Source of the DNA: Cardinalis cardinalis
Lineage: Eukaryota > Chordata > Aves > Passeriformes > Cardinalidae
Assembly: GCA_014549065.1 (NCBI GenBank)
Contig: JACDOX010000262.1
Span: forward strand, 328,526-392,525
DNA: 64,000 bases
Reading direction: 5' to 3'
Shown: in pieces, positions 48,550 through 59,400 of the stretch
How the letters are laid out: each line of letters starts with the position of its first letter
Position numbering within the stretch: position 1 is the first letter of the stretch
The notes under the pieces: model-generated
What the model was told of the DNA's origin: nothing
What the model saw: the letters and a program-made list of their open reading frames with translations, nothing else
The model's database searches: none
Position numbers and translations under genes: made by a program

Positions 48550-48965
48550 AGCTGGAAGGGACACACAAGAANCATTGAGTCCAACTTGGACTTTTTGGTG
48601 CACAGGAAACCTCAAAATTCTACTCTGTGCATCCCTGAGAGCATTGTCCAATGCAACCTTGGGGCCATGACCATTCCCTGGGGAGCCTGTTCAGCACACA
48701 ACCACCCTCTGGGGGAAGAACCTTTCATAATATCCTCCTCTGAGACAGTTTCAGCCATTCCCTTGTATTTTATCGCTGGTCACNAGAGAGCACAGATGCT
48801 CCTCCAGTTCCTCTCATGAGGAAGCACAGACCTCAGTGATGTCTCCCCTCAGTCTCCTTCAACCCGAGGACCCCCAGCCACTCCTCTAATGACTTTCCCT
48901 AGACCCTTCCTCATCCTTGTGGCCTCCTTGGGAGGCTCCTTAGTAGCTTTAGCTCCTCCATATAT
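48550..48965 (-). mobile_element. CR1 LINE 3' fragment
   Basis: Inverted CR1 of the same subfamily as 44195-44439: AAAGTTCTAGCTGGAAGGGA, GAGAGCATTGTCCAATGC, GGGGAGCCTGTTCAGC, CCCTCTGGGGGAAGAACCTT, then the GTCTCCTTCAACCC...CCTCCTTGGGAGGCTCC zone. The border at its right end is uncertain. It ends a few hundred bases before the ARFGAP1 CpG island. Confidence 0.88.
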
Positions 48966-49239
48966 TGATTGGGGCTCCCCAAAGGGTTCCCCATACCGTC
49001 CCAGGGCTCCCGCTGTGACCACAGCAGCGCAGGCAGAGCTGGACGTGAAGCTGTACCCCCGCAGGGAGGCCTGGGGGTCCAACCAGCCCCTCCATCTGCT
49101 ATTCCCAGCTTGGGAGCAACANGGGCCATCACCTGAACACCCTGCTTTGCTCACAACAACAGCTGAGTGAGGAAAAACCACGGAATTCCNCATAATTCAC
49201 CCTCACAGGCAGCCTCCCCTTAGCGATAAACCCCGNGGG

Positions 49240-49940
49240 TCGTTTTTGCAGCCTGGAACCGCACAGAGAGCAGCGCGCCCGCAAGGTTGGCTGTAAAGNT
49301 TTCTTTCAGCTTTGCCCGGTGGAAACAAATCCCTTAAAATCCCTTAAACCTCTCTCTGGAGCACGGGAGTTGGATAGAACCGAATGTTTAGNGCGCTCCT
49401 CGCCCGGCCCGGCCCGCAGCGGGTTAAGCCACGCGCCCACAATGCCTCGCGCCCTGCAACGTCGGCGGCGCCGGGCGGGACCGGGCCGCGGCCGGGACCG
49501 GGATCGGCACCGGGTTCAGGACCGGCGCCGGCATCAGGACCGGGCCCGAGACAGGGGCAGCAGTGTTGCTCAGGGTCGTGGTGCGTCCCCGTGGCTCCCC
49601 GCGCCGGGGCTCGCCGTGCCGGGGCCGCCCGTGTCCCCCAGCGCAGCGCTGAGGTGGCGGCGCTCGGGCCCGGCCCCCGCACCGTCACACAGGACGGTGC
49701 CGAGGGCGGGCGAGGTGCGGGTGCCAGGCTGGCGTGGCGGGCAGGAGGCATCACCCTGCCCGCTATTTNATCTGTTTCTGCGTTATTTTCTTGCCTAGGA
49801 AGCAGAGGCCGGAGGGCTCGGCGGAACCCGGCCATGTTCTGAGGGAGGCTGCAGGACGGCGCTGGGATCCGGGTAGCGCAGGTGTGCCCGAAGGAATCGC
49901 CCTTCTCTCGGCCCTGCGAGGCGCTGGGTGAGGCGGGTGA
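49240..49940 (+). promoter_or_regulatory. ARFGAP1: CpG island / ARFGAP1 promoter and probable non-coding exon 1
   Basis: CpG-dense sequence with a core at about 49380-49790. It lies upstream of the ATG exon at 53372, which has an acceptor directly before the start codon, so a 5' non-coding exon must exist. Good donors are GTGAGT at 49937 and GTGAGG at 49928. A GCCATGTT at 49831-49838 fits the YY1 consensus often found near starts of housekeeping genes. No TATA box is evident. A tandem GGACCGGG-like stretch lies at 49475-49550. The exact start is not determinable from sequence. Confidence 0.75.
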
Positions 49941-52900
49941 GTGTGAAATCGCTCGGCTTTAGAAGTGTGCGCCGGTCTTTGATGTGTTGGTGAAGGAGAA
50001 CCGTGTCAGCTCCATGGAGATGGGCGCAGTGTGAGATTGCAAAGGTTTCTTCAGCCTCTGTGGCCTTTTTGCACTGGTGGGACTCGCAGGGAGCCTTCAG
50101 GACCATGAAGTCACCAGGCCACGTCACCTGCTGACTCTTCGTCTGCTGAATTGCAAAGCTCTTTGCAGGTTGGCTGTGAGTTTGCTGCTGTATCAGAGGA
50201 GCGAAGTCCTGTTAGGTGTTATTTCCACTTCTAGTCCACTTCTGCCTTTTTGGTTNTTTAGCAAACTAAAGATTTCATAACCAGAAAACTCATGTGGTGT
50301 ACATCTAGTTTTTGCTCTGGGAGCTGATTGCTTGGGAAATAAGAGTGTGAGATTGGTCTGTGTGAAGCTGTCTCTTTCCACTTTGGAATCATTGTCAAAA
50401 ATACTTATATTCTTCAATGGAAACTTACTCGAAAGTAAACATTTGCTTCACTGCTTATGTCCATTTCTATTAGATCAAAGCAATGTATATTTCTTTAAGG
50501 TGGATTCTTTTTTCGGTATTTAGTCATGAAACTTGAACAGCACAGTTGTTATATGTCCAGTCAGTTACCAGGGCTCAGTTTTTTGGTGGTAATCAATGAT
50601 AATTTGAGCCCTTAAAGCTTTGTGGGAAAATCATTAAAAGTAAACTAGGCACCTCTAAAGATATTACCTATTAGGAAGCTTAGAACATGACATTTTTATT
50701 TTCTCCTTTATTTCCAAATGCTTTGGTGGAGGAGGATAAGATGAAAAGCTGGTGCCATTAGTTACCTCCTCCTTTTCTTGGATGTCATGGTGTGGGTGAA
50801 GCTCTGCCTTCCCACCAGACAGACGTGGTTTGGGCAGGGAACTTGGTGCATGTGGAGTGGGTGTATGTTCAGACTGCAGCTGGCCAAAGTCTTTCAGTTT
50901 TTGTTTAAAAAAAGGTAGTGATGGCAGAACCAAAACCAAGTGCTTCCTCTGTCACCTTGGAGCTGGAGATCTGAAACTTGTTTGTAAGCTCTGAAGTGGG
51001 CTGGGTTGGAGGGTGGATGTAACTCTCTGCTTTGTAGACAGTTCCTGGCACATGCAGAGTTGGAGTGGGAAGAGGTTTTCCTGTTCAGCTCCAGCAATGC
51101 TCATCTGCCATTGAGGCTGGAAGGCCTCTGCATGTAGCCTGCTTCTGTTGGTTATTCTGATTGAAAACCTGTAAAAAAGGAGGAAAAGTGGTAAAGGAAG
51201 GGTAGGGATAAGAGGATTGAACATCCAGCCAAAGAGAGGAGCTTTGGAAGTTGTCACTAATGTACAGGAAGATGCTGGGGAAATTTATTCCTGAGGAAGA
51301 GATGTTGGCATGCAAAGAGCAAGCAGCAATAATGGCAGAGAGGAAGGCCCAGAGGGTGCACTGTTGTCTGTCTGGCTATTCCTGCTGAGTTATTTACTTA
51401 ATTTCTCTACTGCAGAGGAAGAATTCTACATTATCTCACCAGGGACAGATAGTGGAATTGAAGACAGAGACTGNGAGTCATATAAATGTGTTTATGGTTG
51501 TTATTTAGGACATGAGCAAATGCATATAGTGCTATCTCCCTCCCTGCTCACATGCACATGAGTAAGTCAAGGAAGGCTAAATGTTACTGGAATGCTGTTG
51601 GAAAAAGTGTGTTTCATTATATGAGGAGTCATTGACACACTTTCATTCTCCTGTTCTTAAAGTTACACAATTTTTATTAGATTATTGATAAAAATAACTG
51701 TGCTCAGTTTTATTTTAATGCAGGATGCAGNANGATTTTATTCACCACTATTTGTAGNAACTTTNATCACAATTACCTGGTTTTGCCCAATAAAAAGTAA
51801 TTAAGGCTGAAGAAGTGGCACATTCTAAACATCAGCGAAANCACTTCACCTTAAATTCCACAGAATTAACCATTTGTCAACAAGATGTTTNCAGAGGAAT
51901 GAGTGCTTTGGATAAAAAGCAGTGACTTCTGCTACAAACACCCTCTGCTTTTAGCAGTGGCAATACGTAGGTTCAACACTGAACTGCTTTTCTGAGTCAT
52001 GGTATCTTAGTGGGTGATGCACAGAATTATTTATTGTACTGCTTTGCTTTAGAGGTTGAACTTGATGTCAGTCATACAAATGCAATTTTTTCTTACCTGG
52101 AGCATTTTACCTTTTTAATCACCCTTCTTTTATTTATCAAAGATACATCCTTCCTCCATCCCCTAGGGCTGTTGTATGTAATAATCATTTTCCTTTTAAA
52201 ATTATTGTGAGCTTCTTAGTTTTATTCATGTTCTGAGGACTTCTGATTATTTATTCAAATAGCACAGAGAACCAGTTGCATAAAGGCATTTTTGCCTCTC
52301 ACACCAGTGTTTGGTGAAAATATCAACCTGCTGTTTTNGGCTTTGTATCTGACTGGCCAATAAGCTTGACATTTAGTAGTTGGTGCTGTTTCTAGTCAGC
52401 TTGGTGACTTCTGTCTTTTATTACATCTTAGAAGTTTGTTTTCTGGAGTAGAAATGATAAGATGGAGAGGAAGTAAAAAGGGAGAACAGATGTTGTTTAT
52501 TTGAAGTTAATTTAAATATGATGCTATTAGTTAATAATAGGAATTTATTTTTTATCTAAATTGCAGCCTTATGCTGCACCCTACACTATAGTTTTTCACG
52601 TCATGAGTGCTTTGTGTACTTTGGGTTTTTCCAGGCTGTGTACTGTGTGTGAATCACATTTTTTGTCTTATGTGAATTTCATCCATAGCTTGACACTACT
52701 CCCTGCTGTTTTCTGCGTCATAAAAATTAGAGTGAGATGATGTGGTCTGCCAGCAAGACATGTCTGTTGAATTACAATATTATTCTTTGTAAAAGGTCTC
52801 AAGAATTGCCCTAATTTTTTAGAATTCAGTTGACAAACAAACTCAATATTTCTGGAAAATTACAAGTTTTTGTATCATCTAGTTAAGGGTTCTTTTAGCA

Positions 52901-53367
52901 ACATGTTCTGCCCTCTGAAGTGTAAGAGTTTCTGCTATTTTTTGCATAGGTCTGATGAGCTGTGTGCATGTGATCTGGTGAAATCATGGATGTTAGGAAG
53001 TGCTTTCAGGAAGGGTTGTGGATGGGCCTGGGAGCAGCAGCCAGCAGAGTCTGTTTTGATACCACTTGTGACATAGAAGAATTCCTGTGTTTATCACCCN
53101 CTGCCCACTTTTCAACCATGACTGAATTACACCTTTCCACTGGTGGAGTTAAGATGAATAAATCACCCCAAAAGTGCAAAGTAAATGGAAAAACAAGGTT
53201 GTGGGGTTTATGGTGGTTTGGTTTGTCTGTTTTTCCTCTGCAGCTGGTTGTGAGTCAGTGGTTTAGATTCCAGGCTCTTTGTCACAGAGCTGTGCTTGTG
53301 AGGTACCGAGCATCCTGCCAGCATCAAATCCCTAATCATGACTTCGTTTCTTTTTCTCCCTTTGCAG
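49941..53367 (+). other. ARFGAP1: ARFGAP1 intron 1
   Basis: About 3.4 kb between the inferred non-coding exon 1 and the acceptor TTTGCAG at 53361-53367. The left border depends on which exon 1 donor is used. AT-rich unique sequence; no repeat family or exon recognised. Confidence 0.7.
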
Positions 53368-53371
53368 AATC

Positions 53372-53431
53372 ATGGCAAGTCCAAGAACAAGGAAAGTCCT
53401 CAAGGAAGTCAGAGCACAAGATGAGAACAAT
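53372..53431 (+). CDS. ARFGAP1: ARFGAP1 first coding exon (residues 1-20)
   Basis: MASPRTRKVLKEVRAQDENN. The exon begins at 53368, four bases before the ATG, after acceptor TTTGCAG. The start has A at -3 and G at +4. The donor is GTGAGA. Confidence 0.97.
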
Positions 53432-56400
53432 GTGAGAAAATTATGATCTTTAGACAAGTTTTGTAGAATGGCATTTGCTTTTTACCTACTCCAAATGTAT
53501 GCTGGGGTCTGCTGCAGCTGCTGTTCTCTTTGTGCTGTGGCTCACTAACGCTAACAAAGAAATTTGGGTATCTCATGTATGCATTACANTACATTGCTAG
53601 ACCCAGAGGTTCCAGTGTTACTAGAACTTCTGAAATACTTGTATTTCAGAAGTTCTAGTAACGCTGGAACCCCTGGGGTCTTTTCAACAAGTGGTGTCTG
53701 GGGCACAACTTAAATTAAAATAGTCCATTTCAAGTAGCTTGATTATACCTTAAATATGATAGTCCACGGAAAGATTCACTTTTATTTATATCAATGCATT
53801 AAATCTGTAGTGGTGAATCTGATCATAAAACTAAAGTTGTTGCACTTTATGAGCAATAAAGCTATTTCTAAAGAAAGAATTCTGTTTAGATCTGCTACCA
53901 TTTACTGCCAAACTGTAGTGTGACTGAAAAAATGTTCCAAACTTTAAATATTGCATTTTTATTTTGCCAGGGAAACCACAAGAATTCAGTTTGGTTACTT
54001 TCTTTCAAGGCAATAGAAACGAAATCAAAGTGAATTCTTTGTATGGTAATTTCCATTTGCTTGTCTGTATTTCCTTACTGGTTTTTGGTAGTTGATGCAG
54101 TAATTTTTATAATCCAAGCAGCAAAAATAAATATCTGAAAGAAGTTTATGATAGCAGGGAAGGTGTTTCCAAACGCTAAGAACCCTTCCTTCTGAAATTA
54201 TTTTCAGTGTGTGATGTTTTCATGATTTGCCTTTTTGAGCTGTGAAAACTTCCCGTGGACAGTGATGACAGATTGCAGAAGTAACTGTTTTTCTGTCACA
54301 GGTCTGTTTTGAATGTGGTGCATTTAACCCCCAGTGGGTGAGTGTGACCTATGGAATTTGGATCTGTCTGGAATGCTCAGGAAAACACCGAGGCTTGGGA
54401 GTTCACCTCAGGTCAGCCTTTCCAACACACCATGGACTGAGTTGCATTACCTCAGGGTTCATTATGGCTGTGAACAGCATGTGTTGGTCTGGAATGTATA
54501 GGATGTCTCAAATCCAACATTTCACTGTCAGTTTTGCTTCATGCTCCTCTCCAAAGTGGGCTTTGCTCTCTGTGCCTCATCTAGTTGCTTATAAAACTAG
54601 TCCAAAAAACAGCTTTATTCTGTTCAGGAGATTTTTTTTTTTTTTTGTAATATAAATGATAGTTTTCNTTGTTTTCCAAGAGCTGTGCTCAGCTGACGTG
54701 GGGGTCTATGGAATAAGAACTATTTGGGGTTCTGGAGAGCCCATAGGGTCAGAGCAGGGAACAGTTACTCACATGAGGTAAGGAGAAGNAGTCCAGGAGG
54801 GAAATCACTAAAGCAAGGAGGCCATTCAGAAGTAGATTCTTTGCTTTTCTAGGGGNGATTTGAAGCTCATCAGTGAGTAGAAGTTGCATAGGAAAAGAGC
54901 CTTTGAACTGTTCTGTATGTGGCATGGAAGAAGAGATGAAATTTCTGAGATGAGGACATAGAATTGNCAAGGTTGGAAAAGACCTCTAAGATCATCAAGT
55001 CCAACCGTCAAAATAGATNATAACAGACAGAAAAATAAAATTGCAGAGTGAAGTATGGGAAAAGTTTCTGTTACATAGTGGGCTAGATTAATTTCTGGAC
55101 TTTGAAGGAAGCTGCTTTTTCAGTCACTTGCCTTCTGTTGACTGTCTCCTTTAAATGCCAATAAATGACATGATTTTGGCTTATTTCAGTAAGGATCTGC
55201 CCACCTTCTTATGATGATCTGTCTTTCTGTACTTGGAGAGTGTTCTCTAAGATGTTTATACTCTCAACTTTTGAGATAGGTTGTAATAAGCTTTTTTTCT
55301 GTCNCTGTTGATACAGCATGAAATTATAACAAGCTGTGATCTAAATTGTATTTTTTTTAAACCTGCTTTTCAGTTTTGTGCGTTCTGTAACCATGGACAA
55401 GTGGAAGGATATTGAGCTGGAGAAAATGAAAGCTGGAGGTAACAGCAAATTCCGACAGTTCTTGGAGTCTCAAGATGATTATGATCCATGCTGGACAATG
55501 CAAGAGAAATACAACAGCAAAGCTGCAGCTCTGTTTAGAGACCAGGTAGGCTCAGTTTTAAGTGTTTTCTCACCCCTGTGATCTGAAAATATCCATGTGT
55601 TTTGTAAGCACTTGGTTTTGAAAGGAGGGAAATTGCAATTCTTTGAANCTCTGCAGTGGTTCCTGAAAAGGTAAATGTGAGAGATGTGAAATCCTGGAAG
55701 AGTTAATGTAAACCTGAATGAGTTCATGGCTCAAGTATTTGACAGAAGAGTAAAGGAATGTTGTCCTGCCAGGGAGATAAGGTGGGGTTAGGAAAGAGTG
55801 TCTTGGGCAGGCAGGAGCTTTTCTGGACTAACTTCCTTATTTTGAGTAACTCTCTAATTTAGCCTAAGGTTATCCCAAAGGTCTGATACTTCAGAGCTGG
55901 CNGTCCAGGACTGTCCTCTTGGGACCCTAAAGGTCTTAGAGTGCTTCTTCCAAAGTCTTGTAAGAGTTTTCTATTGGCATTTTAATTTCTGCATTTAGCT
56001 GAGATAGCTCTGATTTTCAGTGCTGCAGTTTGCTGCAGCTGTTTAGTCAGTGGAGCTGTCTCAATTCTCAGTTCACTACCTCAGCTGTACAGTTCTGTCC
56101 AAAGTGATTTGATAAATCTTTAGTGTATGTAGTAACATACAANAATAATGTAGTTCTGTTGCTCCATTACTCTGTGATTAGTGCTTANATCTCTTCATTA
56201 ATCCAATTTTTCCTCTTCAAACCAAACCTGCCTCTTTGAGGAAATTGTCTAATTTTCTATTTCAGTTGCCTGAAATAAAACCAATGTTCAATTCCACATC
56301 ACANCCTGGGAGTCAGAAAAAAAATTGGTTTCTTGTGAAAAAAAGTTAAGTGATCCAAGCAAATTGGAAAAATGACTTGTCCATGTGTTACAGAAGCAGT

Positions 56401-59400
56401 TTATAACTTGTATGAAATCTCTGACTTGGCATTCTTGACTATTCTGCCTCTTTTAGGTGGCTACAGTGGCTGAAGGCAAGGAGTGGTCCATTGAAACTTC
56501 TCCTGCCAGGAACTGGACCCCACCTCAGCCTAAAATGTCCCTGTCTTCTGCTCACCGGTACGTGCCCTGCTTACCTGATGTTGGTACAGATGCAGCATCA
56601 GATNCAGACANAACATCAAAACCTGATGGTTTCGTGTCTGCTGGGTTTACCCTGTTGCTGCTGGTGTCTGAACAAGCTGAAGTTATGGAGTATGAGGTAG
56701 CAGGACTTTGGTTTTGTAATAATTCTCACCCTCTGCACCTGAGCCTTAAACCATGGCAGAGAGAAGTGAGTGAGAGCAGGGAAGAAGCCATGCTTGTTTT
56801 ATCCTGACTTGTAGTGCACCTGCAGTTAGACATTTGTGTCACTCACAGGTAGTGTGTGACATCCTCACCTTAACTGTGGTGCTGTGCCAGTTTGAGATTG
56901 GATGCCAGGGAAAAAGAAACAGACTTTTCCCTTCTGCTGCTAATTACCAGGGGAGCAATTCTGTTCTGCTTTTGCATGTAGTGTTTGTTATTGTGTGCAC
57001 AAAAGATCCTAGATAACTGCAAAAGCAGTTGTAAATCAAAGGAACGAGAGCTTCATGCCTTTTAGTGGTTGCATTAGAGTTCTCTTCTTGATAGATGAAA
57101 TAAATAATCAATTTCTAACCTGTAATATGGTNATATACATCAAGCTGTACTGCTGAGCTGGTGGGTTTTGCTTAACATGGCTTTAATTCTTCAATGTTTT
57201 ATTTCAGTTCTGCTGGACAATCTCAGACTGCAACTGCCTCTTCTGACAAGGCTTTTGAAGACTGGTTAAATGATGATGTCAGCTCTTACCAAGGGTAATG
57301 NAATATTTACTGACTTTCTGAGTGCCTCTCCCTTTAGCATAACAAAATATTTTAAGCATTGAAGAAAAAGTTTGTAACTCCAAATGTTATTGTGGTGGGT
57401 CCCAAACCAGGGAATTCTGATTGTATGTTGTACCTTGCAGTGATTTGAGTTAAACAGAGGCATTTATAAAGCTTCTTTCATTCCTTTTCTCATTTTCATG
57501 TGTCACTTTATTAGGATTTACTCAGCTTTCTGATGTCAGTGATTTGTTAAACCTGGAGAATCATTAAGACCACATTAGCTTGCACAGAGGAAATTATATT
57601 GTCCTAGGATTCCTCAGTGGATCCTTGGTGTTTTTATGAAGTGAGTAGTTTTGTATTTTGGGTGCTGGGTGCTACAGGACTTTTCCAGGTGCAAAAACAA
57701 TTGTCATGCTTCCATGATTTTNAGTTCTTGTTTAATGTTTTAAATGGCTGCATGCTGATACAGGTACTGTTTATTCCTTTTCCCTGTGGCAGTGGCCAAG
57801 AGAATCGCTATGTGGGGTTTGGGAACACAGTAAACCCTCCAAAAAAAGAGGATGACTTCCTGAATAATGCCATGTCCTCGTTGTACTCGGTAAGGAATTC
57901 CTTGGAGCTTTCTGAATTGCTGTTTTCTTCTGGTTTAGCTGCTGGTATGGGAGAATATGAGTGGAGAGNAGAAACTAAAGACTGCAGGTGGATATGGAGA
58001 GATGCAGAGTATTGGTTGTATTCTCAAAGAGTGAAGATGATACTGGTGGACTTTAGCAGGCAAAATGGAGAAACTTGAGCAGAACTAAGAATTATGTCTG
58101 GTATCAGTTCATAGAAATAAGTGAGGATATAGCAATGGATTAAGAAATAATAATTAAGGGGGCTGAAGGTAAAAAATGTAATTACCTGTGAAGAATAGCT
58201 CTAAATCTGTTAACCATATTAGGGATGTTCAGGGGAAAACAACTGAAATGTGTGTTTATGTGGGTGCCAGAAGCCCTGAGCAGTGATGAAAACATTTGAA
58301 ATACTTGTGACAGGGTGTGAAGAGATAACAGCATATGGCTGAACAGTTGTCGTGATTCAAGTAGAGATAGTGAAAGATGCATTGTTGAAATAAAATGGGA
58401 ATAAAGTCAGAGGCAGTCAGGGCCATACTGCTGCTTTGATAGGCTCAAAGTCACAGTGCTGAACAATATTTGGGGTTTGGAGTCATTTGGAAATACAGTA
58501 AGGTATTCTGCCAAGGTTAGTGATCAACAGCCCTCTCTAGAGCCTCACTACGTAAATACTCACACCAAATTCCACTGTTTATTTAAAAATAAATAGGACT
58601 TACTAGAGAAAGGTAATGACTGAGCCTTTGAACAGGCTGGTCACCATATTCCAGGTGATCCCACAGGTAAGCTAAATATTTTCTAGGTATCTCACAGTTC
58701 TAGGCCAGAGAGTTCAGATTAGAAGGCACATCTGCANTGTAGTGCAGGTGGGCTAAGACAGCCAAGGAGAGGCAGCACTGTTCCTGTGAGCCATTCTTTG
58801 AGTCCAGGATCTCCTTGAATGTTCTGGCTGGAATGCCCTCGTGTGAGCACAGACACACATTGCAGTGTGTCCTGAAGCCCTGTATTTCTGGAAGGCTGAG
58901 TTCCTAGCATGAGTGTTCATCCTGGAGAGGAAAACAATTTGTCTTTCACTGCATGGGATAATTTTTCCCCACACTTGTAGCCATTTTTAGCACAGTAGTA
59001 TTTGAAACACTGGCTTGTTCAAATTCACACAAATACTGNAAGTTCATCACTATATTTCAGTTAAATGAGAGGCTCTAATTTTTCTCTCAGTAGCAGGACA
59101 AGCTGTATTTGACCATTTTGACTTCAGCTAATTTGTTTTAATGAAAATTTAGTTATTTGCTGTTATTATTCAGTGTAACTCATGATTTTCTTGCTTTCTT
59201 TAAAGGGATGGAGCAGTTTTACAACTGGAGCAAGCAAAATTGCCTCAGCTGCTAAAGAGGGTGTAAGTAAATAAAATGTGGTTTAGTTAGCAGTGGAATG
59301 CCAGAGGTGGTGATAGGGGTATTCCCTTTTCACTNTGAAATTCTGCCAAAGCTCCATTACTTTGGAGAGGATCATGCAGCATTTCTAAATGCATGTCTTT

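Larger units (their letters stand above)
39500..49239. other. Intergenic region between NKAIN4 and ARFGAP1
   Basis: About 9.7 kb between the two CpG islands. It contains a 15-bp tandem duplication (40690-40719), a CR1 fragment in each orientation (44195-44439, 48550-48965) and an AT-rich block at 47950-48430 with a regulatory look. I see no supported exon, tRNA or other RNA gene. Confidence 0.75.

Noticed and set aside
39083..49830. A shared bidirectional promoter for NKAIN4 and ARFGAP1
   Set aside because: The two CpG islands are about 10 kb apart, each beside its own gene.
49319..49842. Arg/Asp/Pro-rich open frames of about 150-160 codons
   Set aside because: Low-complexity translation of the ARFGAP1 CpG island and its GGACCGGG array; frames overlap on both strands with no domain.
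57890..58078. Extension of ARFGAP1 exon 7 as coding sequence
   Set aside because: The frame stays open past the donor, but the known protein resumes at 59206 with matching phase; retained-intron coding is unsupported.
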